Source: Phycisphaeraceae bacterium
GTDB lineage: Bacteria > Planctomycetota > Phycisphaerae > Phycisphaerales > SM1A02
Assembly (NCBI GenBank): GCA_004213555.1
Contig: SHAP01000004.1
Location: 124,001 to 188,000, forward strand
Length of the DNA stretch: 64,000 nucleotides
Reading direction: 5' to 3'
Shown: positions 7,986 to 16,468 of the stretch, one piece after another
Position numbering within the stretch: the first letter of the stretch is position 1
Layout: each line of letters starts with the position of its first letter
Notes under the pieces: generated by a model
Seen by the model: only the letters and a program-made list of their open reading frames with translations
What the model was told of the DNA's origin: nothing
Databases searched by the model: none
Position numbers and translations under genes: made by a program

Positions 7986-8480
7986 ATGGCTGGACGTATT
8001 ACCAAAAGTGAAGATCAACTTCGTCCCGACCCACGCTACGGCGACAAGGTCGTTTCGAAATTCGTGAATTGCATCATGCTCGGCGGACGCAAGACCGCCG
8101 CCGAAGGCTGCCTTTATGGCGCCTTTGACATGATCGACGGTCGCTTGCAAAAAGAACGCCCCGAAGGTCTCCCCGCGGATGCCATCGGCGTCTTCCACCA
8201 AGCTCTGGAAAATGTGAAGCCCAACGTCGAAGTCCGTTCCAAGCGGGTCGGCGGTGCGAACTACCAAGTCCCCGTTCCGGTGACCCAACGACGACGCCAA
8301 GCGTTGGCCTTTCGCTGGATCATTCAAGCCGCCCGCTCGGAGAAGGGACGGCCCATGGCCCAACGGCTCGCCAAAGAGCTCTGGGATGCCGCCCGCAACG
8401 AAGGCAAGTCCATCAGCGTGCGTGAGCAAACCCACCGCATGGCTGAAGCCAACCGGGCGTTCGCCCACTTTGCCCGCTAA
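7986..8480 (+). CDS. rpsG: 30S ribosomal protein S7
   Basis: A 164-residue S7, the primary binding protein of the 16S 3' major domain (head). Recognisable segments are DPRYGDKVVSKFVNCIMLGGRKTAAEG, VEVRSKRVGGANYQVPVPV, RRRQALAFRWIIQAA and REQTHRMAEANRAFAHFAR. It is slightly longer than the 156-residue bacterial norm. The ATG at 7986 has GGAGGA five nt upstream. It is followed at once by a strong terminator, so fusA and tuf are not part of this transcript, unlike the classical str operon. Confidence 0.98.
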   Translation: MAGRITKSEDQLRPDPRYGDKVVSKFVNCIMLGGRKTAAEGCLYGAFDMIDGRLQKERPEGLPADAIGVFHQALENVKPNVEVRSKRVGGANYQVPVPVTQRRRQALAFRWIIQAARSEKGRPMAQRLAKELWDAARNEGKSISVREQTHRMAEANRAFAHFAR

Positions 8481-8519
8481 TCGGGAAAGTGCAGACGACA
8501 ACCGTCATTTTGAACTTCC

Positions 8520-8552
8520 CCCGGGACGCCTCTGGCGTCCCGGGCTTTGTTT
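8520..8552 (+). terminator. Rho-independent terminator after rpsG
   Basis: A perfect 11-bp stem, CCCGGGACGCC (8520-8530) and GGCGTCCCGGG (8534-8544), has a 3-nt loop and is followed by TTTGTTTC. It ends the rpsL-rpsG transcript 40 nt after the rpsG stop. Confidence 0.93.
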
Positions 8553-8579
8553 CATTCCCCATCGCCTAGGCTCCTGCCC

Positions 8580-9671
8580 ATGACCGTACATCGGTACCAC
8601 CGCCAAACCCTGCTCGAGGGCATTGGAACCAAAGGCCAAGAACGACTCCGGTCCGCTTCGGTGCTGGTGGCTGGGGTGGGCGCACTGGGCTGTGCGGTGG
8701 CCGATCATTTGGTTCGTGCCGGCATCGGTCATCTTCGACTGATCGACCGCGATCTCGTGGAACCAACCAACCTCCAACGGCAATGTTTGTTCGCCGAAGA
8801 TGATGTGGGATCGCCCAAAGCCGCAGCGGCCGCCACCCGTCTCCAAGCAATCAATCGCGAAGTGAAATTGGACATTGTGGTGGATGATCTTCGGCCCACG
8901 GTGGCCAGCGACATGATTGTTGGCTGCGATGCCATTGCAGATGGGCTCGACAACTTTGCGACGCGATTTCTGCTGAATGATTTGTCGGTGAAATTTGGCT
9001 TGCCTTACGCCTACGGCGGTGCCGTTGGCTTTGAAGGTACCGCAGCATTTTTGAGGCCTTCGCCCCTGCATCGCCAGCATCTGATCACGCGAGAGATCTT
9101 GGAAGAGGATGCGGGGCCGTGCCTGCGCTGTCTCGTTCCCGAAGCCCCCCCTGCCCATCTCACACCTACTTGCGATACGGCTGGGGTCTTGGGGCCGGTC
9201 ATCGCGGTGGTGGCCGGACTCCAAGCCGCTGCCTTGATTCAATATCTCGCGAGAGAAACGCATCACCTCCCCCATGTCTTGACACGATTTGATGCCCGAG
9301 TGATGCGGATGCATCAACTCGACATTCGTGAGTCGAGACGCGAAGACTGTTCAACATGCTGCGAAGGTCAGTTTGATGCGCTGGAGAACACCAATGGCAA
9401 TCAAGCAACCACCATTTGCGGGCGCAATCTGATTCAGTTGCTTCCCCCCGAACCCAGGCCAACCGATCTGGACGCGCTGCGCCTGCGTCTCTCGGCTCAC
9501 GGCACATTTGAGCGTCAACCCTTCCTGCTTCGCGGCACGCTCAAAAATGAGTTGGATGAAGAGGGTGAGCCTGTCGGCATGACCATCTTCTCAGACGGAC
9601 GAGTGTTTGTGCACGGCATGCTTGATGCCAGCCGGGCTCGAGCCATCAACAACCGTTGGCTGGGCGGATAG
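8580..9671 (+). CDS. ThiF/MoeB/HesA-family adenylyltransferase (E1-like)
   Basis: A 363-residue E1-like enzyme that should adenylate the C-terminus of a small sulfur-carrier protein (ThiS- or MoaD-like). The ATP-binding glycine motif VAGVGALGC is near residues 32-40, followed by LIDRDLVEPTNLQRQ. Zinc cysteines are seen as CLRC near 182 and CSTCC near 258. CDTAGVLGPV and the late TTICGRN motif are also family-typical. The C-terminus (FSDGRVFVHGMLDASRARAINNRWLGG) resembles the tail of MoeB/ThiF proteins that lack a rhodanese domain. Whether it serves thiamine, molybdopterin or another carrier cannot be decided; thiC in the same window is suggestive only. Confidence 0.85.
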   Translation: MTVHRYHRQTLLEGIGTKGQERLRSASVLVAGVGALGCAVADHLVRAGIGHLRLIDRDLVEPTNLQRQCLFAEDDVGSPKAAAAATRLQAINREVKLDIVVDDLRPTVASDMIVGCDAIADGLDNFATRFLLNDLSVKFGLPYAYGGAVGFEGTAAFLRPSPLHRQHLITREILEEDAGPCLRCLVPEAPPAHLTPTCDTAGVLGPVIAVVAGLQAAALIQYLARETHHLPHVLTRFDARVMRMHQLDIRESRREDCSTCCEGQFDALENTNGNQATTICGRNLIQLLPPEPRPTDLDALRLRLSAHGTFERQPFLLRGTLKNELDEEGEPVGMTIFSDGRVFVHGMLDASRARAINNRWLGG

Positions 9672-9711
9672 AGATTCAACTGGACAGGACGGGAGGGCCT
9701 GAGCCAAACAA

Positions 9712-9849
9712 TCAGCCTCCAGAAGCCGCAAATCCAAAGTAGGCGGCCGCGCCGATGCCAATCCAAACCAGCCCTTTGACCAAGAAAAACACGAAGCCAG
9801 CGGCCATGAGGCGGCGGAACAGTGACGGTTGGACGGGGCAGCGGGACAT
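9712..9849 (-). CDS. Small single-span membrane protein (hypothetical)
   Basis: A possible 45-residue protein beginning MSRCPVQPSLFRRLMAAGF, with one strongly hydrophobic helix (FVFFLVKGLVWIGIGAAAYF) and a short Gly-rich end. The FFLVKGLVW pattern recurs in small bacterial membrane proteins as I remember them. There is no clear ribosome site for the ATG at 9849, and a start further upstream (9930) is open. It lies convergent to the ThiF-like gene, in a gap of about 260 bp before the large secreted protein. It could be spurious. Confidence 0.45.
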   Translation of the reverse strand: MSRCPVQPSLFRRLMAAGFVFFLVKGLVWIGIGAAAYFGFAASGG

Positions 9850-9928
9850 AGGACCAAATATTAACGGATTGGACGATCTCCCCTTCTTTTCATTCGTAAG
9901 ATTGATCGTCTCCGAGGAGGAATCGTCC

Positions 9929-12376
9929 ATGCGACGTCAGATCACCGCCGTTCTTTTCACCATGATTGCGCTCTCCGGGGCCCACGGGCAAGCCACTTTC
10001 GGCACCGCTTCAGACCCCATCACTGGCGCGATGCTGGAGCGATGGTTCGCTGAGCTGGACCTCAGCCAACCTCAAAGCCAAGCGGTTGACCGGCTGCATG
10101 CCCTCTACTTGGATGAATTTGCGGACGTGCGGGGCGATGAAATCGAAGATGTGGCCGGTCGGGGAGGCATCTTCGGTGCCATTTATGGCGGCGGTGACAT
10201 CAGCGCCATGTTCCGTGAAATCGACCAACTTCGAGACGACATTGAAGATGTCGATGAAAATTTCATCGAGCAAATTCGTCCACTGCTGTCGGCCAATCAA
10301 GCCCCGGCGCTCGATCGACTCGCCGCTCGGCGCGACCGAGTCCGGCGGGCGGGTGGCCCCTTGGCGTTGCTGCGGTTTGCCAACCCCGCAGGTCTTGCAG
10401 ACCTTTCCGCGTTGGTCCCAGTGTCACGCCTTTCCGATCCCAGTGTCGGACCCATCCTGAATGAATACGAAACGGAATTGGCCGAGCGATTTGAGCGGCT
10501 CGAGCGGGCGGCAAAAACGGCGTTCAACACTTTTGCCGACACCATGGCTGATCTTCGTGAGTCCACCGATGACCGACGAGCCGTGTTCCAAGAAATGCAA
10601 TCCGTCATGGCAGATGCCTCACTCCCTGTGGTTCGGGAGGCTACTGCAGTATCCAGCTTGCACCGAGACACGCTTCCTCAATTGGAAGCAGCTCTTGGCC
10701 AAGATGCCGGCGACGAACTCCGCGCGGGATGGCTTGACGCCTGCTACCAAGAGGTGGCCCGTGAGGAAAATAGAGTTCGCCGTCGATTCTTGTCTGCGTT
10801 GCAGATCACAGACCTTGACGCCGAAACTCGGAGCCTGGTCGAGGCAACTTGGGAGGATTGGCGAGACCAACTTCGCAAGGTTTCGAAGCCCATGCTCGAC
10901 GCTGTGGATGCCACCCGTGCCGAAGCTTCCTTGATGAACTTCGGTCGTGGCCGAGGTGGTGGCGGCATTCCCGACACGCTTGAAGAAAAACAAGAGTCGA
11001 TTGCCGAACGAGCCATCGAGGAACTGACCATGCTCATTGGTCAATCTCGGTATGAGAAGCTCAACGACCGAAACCGGCAAGCCGACCGGCGTCGGCGGGG
11101 TGGCCCCCGGATGCAAACGCCGGAACCCAAGGCAACCCTAAGAGTCAAGGCTGGGCCAACCCCAATGACCGTGTTGTTTGACATGGCCATACCTGCCGAA
11201 GGACCAGATGGTTTCTTGTCTGGCCCTATTGGGCTCTCGGCCTTAATGGACGGCATCCGATTTGTGCGTCCCACCGCAGATGAGGACACATTCAGCACCG
11301 TCCGCACCTTCCACGAGTCCTATCAGTTGGACTGGAACGCTGAAGTCACCGAAAAGCTCAAGCAAATCGTGGAGACCCGAGCGACCCAATGGAGCTGGGA
11401 TCGAGAACGTGGCCTTGAAGGACCAAGCACTTCCGAAATCGGCGAACTTTCAGATGCCCGCCGAACGTTGGCTGAAGTGCAAGGTCGTCTTGACAACGAC
11501 TTGTTTGATCTTTTGAACGCCGTCGTCGTGGAAAGCGACGAGGAGCGATCCCGCTTTGCCGTCCTTCGCGGCATCCGAAACCGACAACGCCTGGCCGCCC
11601 GAGGATTGGCCGCCTCTGGGACCGACCGCATTTTGTCAGGTCTCGATCTTCCCAAAGCCAACCCTTCCGATGCCATTGCCATGCTCGTGGTGCGACAACC
11701 CAATTCGGCAGCCTTGGCTGAAGCCGCTTTTGGCAATGAACTCACCAGCACCTTCCAAATGCGCTGGGAATCCAAACTCGAAGCAGTGGATGCGGGGCAA
11801 CGGGCCATCGCCAACGTCTTGAATGAAGTTGGCGATCCCGCGGATCGCAGACTGTGGGGGGCCATCGGCTCTGCGCTCAGTGAGGTTTCTCGCACCAAAG
11901 TCAGTGATCTTCGGGAGTACGACGAAACCGTTCGAGAGCAGAACGAAGACATCATTCGTTCGGTCACCAAATCCATGGTGCCTGAGGCGGCCGAAAGCTT
12001 GCGGCGTGATTTGGCCAAACTCACCCGCCCCGAAGTCTGGATCGACAAGGAGTCACCAGAGTCCGCGCTGCTCCGAGCTTCGTCGCTGAAAGACCTTTCT
12101 CCCGGTGTTCGTGAACAAATTGCTGATCTGCTGGAGAACTGGCGAGTGGTCTGGAGTCCAACCTCGCTGGAGATGTCAGAGGCCATGGACCGCCATGAAA
12201 TCGAAGAACCTGCTGAAGGCCGGTCCGGATGGGTTCGACGCATGGAGCAACAACGAGAACTTGACACCATTCGTTTTCGACGGACCGAGGCCAACCAGCG
12301 GGCCCTCCGTGGTCTGCGCAACCTGTTGACCCCAATGCAACTTTCAGAAGTTGGCGTCTTGGTGTCGGAAGGCTAA
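9929..12376 (+). CDS. Large exported helical protein with LTxxQ-like ends (hypothetical)
   Basis: An 815-residue protein with a Sec signal peptide (MRRQITAVLFTMIALSGAHG, cleavage near AHGQA). I recognise no enzyme. It is very rich in Arg, Asp, Glu, Ala and Leu, is predicted to be almost wholly alpha-helical, and is Trp-poor. The first mature helices read LERWFAELDLSQPQSQAVDRLH and the last read LRNLLTPMQLSEVGVL. Both recall the LTxxQ helices of Spy/CpxP-like periplasmic proteins. A loop rich in Arg/Gly lies near residues 335-345 (FGRGRGGGG). The start is set by the signal peptide and the GAGGAGG site at 9914-9920. It is probably periplasmic. The two exported genes at 56136-58108 are similar in style. 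Confidence 0.6.
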   Translation: MRRQITAVLFTMIALSGAHGQATFGTASDPITGAMLERWFAELDLSQPQSQAVDRLHALYLDEFADVRGDEIEDVAGRGGIFGAIYGGGDISAMFREIDQLRDDIEDVDENFIEQIRPLLSANQAPALDRLAARRDRVRRAGGPLALLRFANPAGLADLSALVPVSRLSDPSVGPILNEYETELAERFERLERAAKTAFNTFADTMADLRESTDDRRAVFQEMQSVMADASLPVVREATAVSSLHRDTLPQLEAALGQDAGDELRAGWLDACYQEVAREENRVRRRFLSALQITDLDAETRSLVEATWEDWRDQLRKVSKPMLDAVDATRAEASLMNFGRGRGGGGIPDTLEEKQESIAERAIEELTMLIGQSRYEKLNDRNRQADRRRRGGPRMQTPEPKATLRVKAGPTPMTVLFDMAIPAEGPDGFLSGPIGLSALMDGIRFVRPTADEDTFSTVRTFHESYQLDWNAEVTEKLKQIVETRATQWSWDRERGLEGPSTSEIGELSDARRTLAEVQGRLDNDLFDLLNAVVVESDEERSRFAVLRGIRNRQRLAARGLAASGTDRILSGLDLPKANPSDAIAMLVVRQPNSAALAEAAFGNELTSTFQMRWESKLEAVDAGQRAIANVLNEVGDPADRRLWGAIGSALSEVSRTKVSDLREYDETVREQNEDIIRSVTKSMVPEAAESLRRDLAKLTRPEVWIDKESPESALLRASSLKDLSPGVREQIADLLENWRVVWSPTSLEMSEAMDRHEIEEPAEGRSGWVRRMEQQRELDTIRFRRTEANQRALRGLRNLLTPMQLSEVGVLVSEG

Positions 12377-12399
12377 GCGTTCCTACGTACCATGAAGCT

Positions 12400-13221
12400 A
12401 TGAGTACGGCCGAACAAGCTCCACGCCCCAACCTCCGCAGCTTCCGGAGACGGCGACCTGACGAAGCGCCATTTGCCTGCTTGACGGCGTATGACGCACT
12501 GACGGCTGGCCACCTTGCTTCAGCGGGGATTCCACTGTTGTTGGTGGGCGACTCGTTGGCCCAGGTCGCGTTGGGCTACCCCGACACCACCCATGTGCCA
12601 CTGGACATCATGGTGGCCCTGACCGCGGCCGTACGGCGTGGCGCTCCGCAAGCCTTCGTCATGGCCGACCTCCCATTCCTGGCTGCCCTGACCGAGGAAG
12701 ATGCACTCCGAGCCGCCGCCCGATTTGTCACCGAGGGTGGCGCTGATGCGGTCAAAATTGAAATGGATGACAGCCGAACCGGTTGGGTCAAAACATTGGC
12801 CGATGCTGGGATTGCCACAGTGCCTCATCTTGGTTGTCGCCCACAGCATGTGAAACGCGCGGGGGGATATCGGGTGGCTGGAAAGACTGCAGAAGATCGG
12901 CAACAGCTTGCGGAGACGGCAAAAAATATGGAAGACGCCGGGGCGGTCATGCTCCTTCTCGAAGCCGCCACCCCAGAGGCCGCCCGAGCCATTCTCGAGA
13001 ACACAAGCCTGCCATTGATTGGTTGTGGCGCAGGACCAGACTGCGACGGACAAATCGTCGTGACCGCCGACCTGCTTGGCCTGACACCAAAGCAGCCGAG
13101 CTTTGCCCCTCCCATGGTCGATGGCGTCGCACCACTGGCCACCATGGCCCAAACTTGGATACAAACGGTGGCCGATCGCCAAGCGGGTGGGAATTACCAA
13201 ACCAGCGACGGTGCACGCTGA
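12400..13221 (+). CDS. panB: 3-methyl-2-oxobutanoate hydroxymethyltransferase PanB
   Basis: The first committed enzyme of pantothenate synthesis; it transfers a hydroxymethyl group from methylene-THF to ketoisovalerate to give ketopantoate. PanB motifs appear in order: CLTAYDALTA, VGDSLAQVALGYPDTTHVPLD (metal and substrate loop), VMADLPF, AVKIEMDDS, VPHLGCRPQHVKRAGGYRVAGKT and the catalytic Glu in LLLEAATP, then LIGCGAGPDCDGQIVVTADLLGL. The length of 273 is typical. The usual HxGLxPQ motif is read here as HLGCRPQ. It is followed after 2 nt by the HtrA-like gene. Confidence 0.95.
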   Translation: MSTAEQAPRPNLRSFRRRRPDEAPFACLTAYDALTAGHLASAGIPLLLVGDSLAQVALGYPDTTHVPLDIMVALTAAVRRGAPQAFVMADLPFLAALTEEDALRAAARFVTEGGADAVKIEMDDSRTGWVKTLADAGIATVPHLGCRPQHVKRAGGYRVAGKTAEDRQQLAETAKNMEDAGAVMLLLEAATPEAARAILENTSLPLIGCGAGPDCDGQIVVTADLLGLTPKQPSFAPPMVDGVAPLATMAQTWIQTVADRQAGGNYQTSDGAR

Positions 13222-13223
13222 CC

Positions 13224-14360
13224 ATGGGTGGCACCCTTCGCGTTCGACCGGCGTACCTCACGCTTGGAATCACCGGATTGGTGCTGTGGCTGGGGCCAGA
13301 TTTCGCCGCCAAAGTGGAATACGCGAGAACCAAAGCCCGGGTGGAAGCGTTGCGGGATGGGCCCGCAGACACGCCGCTCAAAATGGCCAGCGACGCTGGC
13401 GTGCTGCTCACCCAACAAGTGTCTCCATCGGTGGTGCACATCACCTCAATTGTTGAAGCACAATTTGTTGATGGACGAGGGCGCACGGGAAGGCGAGAAG
13501 AAGTTTCCAATGGGTCCGGCTGGGTCTGGGACGAAGACGGGCACATCGTCACCAACGAACATGTCATTCGTGGGGCGAAATCGATTGAGGTCCAACTGGA
13601 AACCGGTGATATCCGCAGAGCCACGGTCCAAGGCGCTGATCCGGCCACCGACATTGCCGTCTTGGCTTTAGGCGGCAGTCGACTGCTCCCCGCCGAACGA
13701 GCTGCTCAAGCGCCTCCTGCCGGAACAACGATTTTCGCCTTTGGCTCACCCCTGGAATTGAAGTTCAGCGTTTCCAGTGGCATTGTGAGCGGCTTGGGGC
13801 GCACGGCGGGAATTCGGAGAGGTGCCACTCCAATGTTTGAAGACTTCCTGCAGATCGATGCCCCAATCAACCCCGGCAACTCCGGCGGACCCGTCACCGA
13901 CACGTTGGGCCGAGTGGTCGGCATGAGCACCGCGGTGGCGGACCAAGACGCTGGGCCGGGCGTGGGTCTGGCTATTCCTATCGAGTTGATTGATCGGGTG
14001 GTTCCGGATCTCATCGCCTATGGACGGACCGCTCATGCCATGCTTGGCGTGCAATTCCCCCGCCAAGTCAGGGCGGATCAAGCGGCGTTCTTGGAGCAAG
14101 TGGGCCTGGACCGGCCCGCAGCCCCACTGCAATCGGTCATCCCAGATGGACCGGCCGACCGGGCCGGGATCCGCGCGGGGGATTTGATCCTTTCCCTCGA
14201 TGGGCGGGTCACCCAGAATGGCAGCGAAGTCAAAGGGCGGCTGGGATCCGCCAAGCCAGGCGAAACGATCACCGTCGAAATTTTTCGGCCCCGCACCCAA
14301 GAAACCCTCCTTCTGGATGTGGTGCTTGGTGATGCCAGGAGTTTGACGATACGCCGCTGA
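13224..14360 (+). CDS. HtrA/DegP-like membrane-anchored serine protease with one PDZ domain
   Basis: A 378-residue trypsin-like protease for envelope protein quality control. An N-terminal hydrophobic segment (residues 10-24) is a signal anchor or signal peptide. The catalytic triad is visible: His113 (IVTNEHVI), Asp143 (PATDIAVL) and Ser220 ([10 protein letters not shown]). A single PDZ domain covers about 270-370 ([24 protein letters not shown]). That architecture matches DegS- or HhoA-like members rather than two-PDZ DegP. The ATG lies 2 nt after the panB stop. The open frame extends upstream through panB, but that part is shadow. Confidence 0.92.
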   Translation: MGGTLRVRPAYLTLGITGLVLWLGPDFAAKVEYARTKARVEALRDGPADTPLKMASDAGVLLTQQVSPSVVHITSIVEAQFVDGRGRTGRREEVSNGSGWVWDEDGHIVTNEHVIRGAKSIEVQLETGDIRRATVQGADPATDIAVLALGGSRLLPAERAAQAPPAGTTIFAFGSPLELKFSVSSGIVSGLGRTAGIRRGATPMFEDFLQIDAPINPGNSGGPVTDTLGRVVGMSTAVADQDAGPGVGLAIPIELIDRVVPDLIAYGRTAHAMLGVQFPRQVRADQAAFLEQVGLDRPAAPLQSVIPDGPADRAGIRAGDLILSLDGRVTQNGSEVKGRLGSAKPGETITVEIFRPRTQETLLLDVVLGDARSLTIRR

Positions 14361-14380
14361 GCGAGGACACTCCTCGGCTG

Positions 14381-15175
14381 ATGAACGCGTACCTGAACTT
14401 GCTGCAAGAAGTCTTAGATCATGGGCTCATCCGTGAGGACCGCACCGGTGTTGGCACCCGGGGTGTCTTCGGACGCCAGATTCGATTTGATCTGTCCGAT
14501 GGGTTCCCGCTGGTGACCACCAAAAAAATCCACCTCAAATCCGTGATTGTGGAGTTGCTTTGGTTTCTCAGAGGCGACACCAATGTCAAATGGCTGCAGG
14601 AACGTGGGGTTCGCATTTGGAATGAATGGGCCGATGAAGAGGGCAACCTGGGTCCGGTGTATGGGCAACAATGGCGGGCCTTCCCCAATCCAAACGGAGG
14701 AACCGTCGATCAAATCGCTCAGTTGGTGAATAATTTGAAGAAAGCCCCACACTCCCGACGTCTTGTGGTGTGTGCTTGGAATCCCGGTCAGGTTGAAGAC
14801 ATGGCCCTCCCGCCGTGCCACGCCTTGTTTCAATTTCATGTCCAGGGAGACCGGTTGTCCTGCCAGCTGTACCAGCGTTCGGCCGATTTGTTCTTGGGCG
14901 TGCCCTTCAATATTGCGTCTTATGCCCTCCTGACCATGATGCTGGCCCAAGTCACTGGGCTGCAACCTGGTGATTTCGTGCACACATTTGGCGATGCACA
15001 CTTGTACGAAAACCACATCGAACAAGCCAAGGAACAACTCTCACGATCGCCCCGACCCCTGCCCACCATGCACCTGAACCCCAAAATCACCCGCCTGGAG
15101 GACTTCACGGAGGATGATTTTGAGCTTGAGGGCTACGATCCGCACCCCCACATCAAAGCGCCAGTTGCGGTCTAG
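14381..15175 (+). CDS. thyA: Thymidylate synthase ThyA
   Basis: A 264-residue folate-dependent enzyme converting dUMP to dTMP, the same length as E. coli ThyA. Visible motifs are [46 protein letters not shown], the nucleophile Cys146 in [33 protein letters not shown], and DAHLYENH near the end. It lies 20 nt after the protease gene and 33 nt before clpP1, so the panB-htrA-thyA-clpP1-clpP2 run may be one transcript. Confidence 0.98.
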   Translation: MNAYLNLLQEVLDHGLIREDRTGVGTRGVFGRQIRFDLSDGFPLVTTKKIHLKSVIVELLWFLRGDTNVKWLQERGVRIWNEWADEEGNLGPVYGQQWRAFPNPNGGTVDQIAQLVNNLKKAPHSRRLVVCAWNPGQVEDMALPPCHALFQFHVQGDRLSCQLYQRSADLFLGVPFNIASYALLTMMLAQVTGLQPGDFVHTFGDAHLYENHIEQAKEQLSRSPRPLPTMHLNPKITRLEDFTEDDFELEGYDPHPHIKAPVAV

Positions 15176-15208
15176 TTTCGGCTTCAGGCGGGTCCAAGAT
15201 GGACCGAT

Positions 15209-15850
15209 ATGGGGAGCGAAGGAATCACTATGGAATTCGAACCCAAGATGCCCCCAGTTGCCCTCGTGGAGCCCCAAGCTTCCGTGGACTACCGCCGTAC
15301 CCGCGAAATGACCATCGATGAGATTCTGCTCGAAAACCGAGTGGTGTTCCTTACCGGTGAGATCAATTACGCGTCGGCCACTCGAGTGATGATGCAAATG
15401 CTCTACCTGGAAGACCAGAAGAAGGGCCAACCCATCAACTTCTACATCAACTGCTTTGGCGGCGCGGTTGACGACACGCTGGCCATCTACGACACGATGC
15501 GGTTTATCTCGTCTGAAGTGGCCACCTACTGCATCGGCCGAGCGTACTCCGGAGCGGCCGTGCTTTTGGCCGCGGGCGATGACGGCAAACGCTACATCCT
15601 GCCCCATGCCAAAGTGATGATCCATCAACCCCACGGCGGCGTCACCGGACAAACCACCGATATTCAAATTCAAGCCGAACAAATCTTGAAATCCAAGCGT
15701 GTGCTGAACGAGATTCTCGCCAAGCACACCGGTCAAGATGTTGAGACGGTTGCTTCCGATGGAGAACGCGACAAGTTCTTCAGCGCTGATGAAGCAAAGG
15801 CCTATGGCCTGGTCGATGAAGTCTTCCAAGTCCCGGAGAAGAAGAAGTGA
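15209..15850 (+). CDS. clpP: ClpP-family protease subunit 1 (altered oxyanion loop)
   Basis: A 213-residue ClpP-like peptidase, first of a tandem pair. The catalytic triad is intact: Ser114 ([11 protein letters not shown]), His139 (VMIHQPHGG) and Asp188 ([12 protein letters not shown]). The glycine loop that usually reads NSPGGSV is NCFGGAV (81-87), and the usual AASMGA around the serine is AYSGAA. These changes may alter the oxyanion hole or its partner contacts. It starts at ATG 15209 or at the in-frame ATG 15230. Its stop overlaps the start of the second clpP (GTGA). No clpX or clpA is nearby. Confidence 0.92.
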   Translation: MGSEGITMEFEPKMPPVALVEPQASVDYRRTREMTIDEILLENRVVFLTGEINYASATRVMMQMLYLEDQKKGQPINFYINCFGGAVDDTLAIYDTMRFISSEVATYCIGRAYSGAAVLLAAGDDGKRYILPHAKVMIHQPHGGVTGQTTDIQIQAEQILKSKRVLNEILAKHTGQDVETVASDGERDKFFSADEAKAYGLVDEVFQVPEKKK

Positions 15851-16467
15851 GCGCCAACAACACCCTGGTTCCCATCGTGGTCGAGTCTTCCGGTCGGGGC
15901 GAACGCGCCTACGACATTTACTCGCGCCTTCTGAAAGACCGAATCGTCTTTGTGGGCGAAGGTGTTGGTGACCAAATGGCCAACACCATCGTGGCCCAAC
16001 TCTTGTTCTTGGCCAACGAAGACCCTGAAGCCGACATTCACTTGTATGTGAACTCACCCGGAGGTTCAGTCACCGCCGGTCTGGGCATCATCGACACGAT
16101 GAAGTTTGTACCCAACGACGTGTGCACGTACATCATTGGTCAAGCGGCCTCCATGGGCTCCTTGATCGCGTGTTCGGGAACCAAGGGCAAGCGATTCACC
16201 TTGCAACACTCTCGGAACCTGATGCACCAACCATTGTTGATGGGCGTCATGGAAGGCCAAGCCACCGATCTTGAGATTGAGGCTCGTGAAATGCTGCGGA
16301 TGCGAGAAGCGTTGTACGGCATCTACTCCGAAGCTTCTGGCAAATCCACCGAAGAGATCGCGGCAACGTGCGAACGCAACACTTGGCTCGACGCGGGTGA
16401 GATGTTGGAATACGGCATCGTGGACCGGGTGCTCGACAGCATGCCCATCCCTGGCGCAGACGCCTGA
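15847..16467 (+). CDS. clpP: ClpP-family protease subunit 2 (Asn at catalytic Asp position)
   Basis: A 206-residue ClpP-like peptidase. Ser102 ([11 protein letters not shown]), His127 (NLMHQPL) and the oxyanion loop [11 protein letters not shown] (69-79) are canonical. The third triad position, usually the Asp of ERDRFMSA, reads CERNTWLDA, which puts Asn178 there. It may work only in a mixed ring with the upstream ClpP, or use a different acid. Translation begins with GTG overlapping the first gene's stop by 4 nt, which suggests a fixed ratio of the two subunits. It is convergent with ribB. Confidence 0.92.
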   Translation: MSANNTLVPIVVESSGRGERAYDIYSRLLKDRIVFVGEGVGDQMANTIVAQLLFLANEDPEADIHLYVNSPGGSVTAGLGIIDTMKFVPNDVCTYIIGQAASMGSLIACSGTKGKRFTLQHSRNLMHQPLLMGVMEGQATDLEIEAREMLRMREALYGIYSEASGKSTEEIAATCERNTWLDAGEMLEYGIVDRVLDSMPIPGADA

Positions 16468-16468
16468 T

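Noticed and set aside
11323-12321. Minus-strand open frame of 332 codons
   Set aside because: Ser/Arg-rich antisense shadow of the large exported protein, whose signal peptide and ribosome site are clear.
12783-13223. Upstream extension of the HtrA-like protease frame through panB
   Set aside because: Residues there are the shadow of panB; the membrane anchor begins at 13224.
15041-16057. Minus-strand open frame of 338 codons across thyA, clpP1 and clpP2
   Set aside because: Antisense shadow of three certain genes; composition is unlike a protein of this genome.
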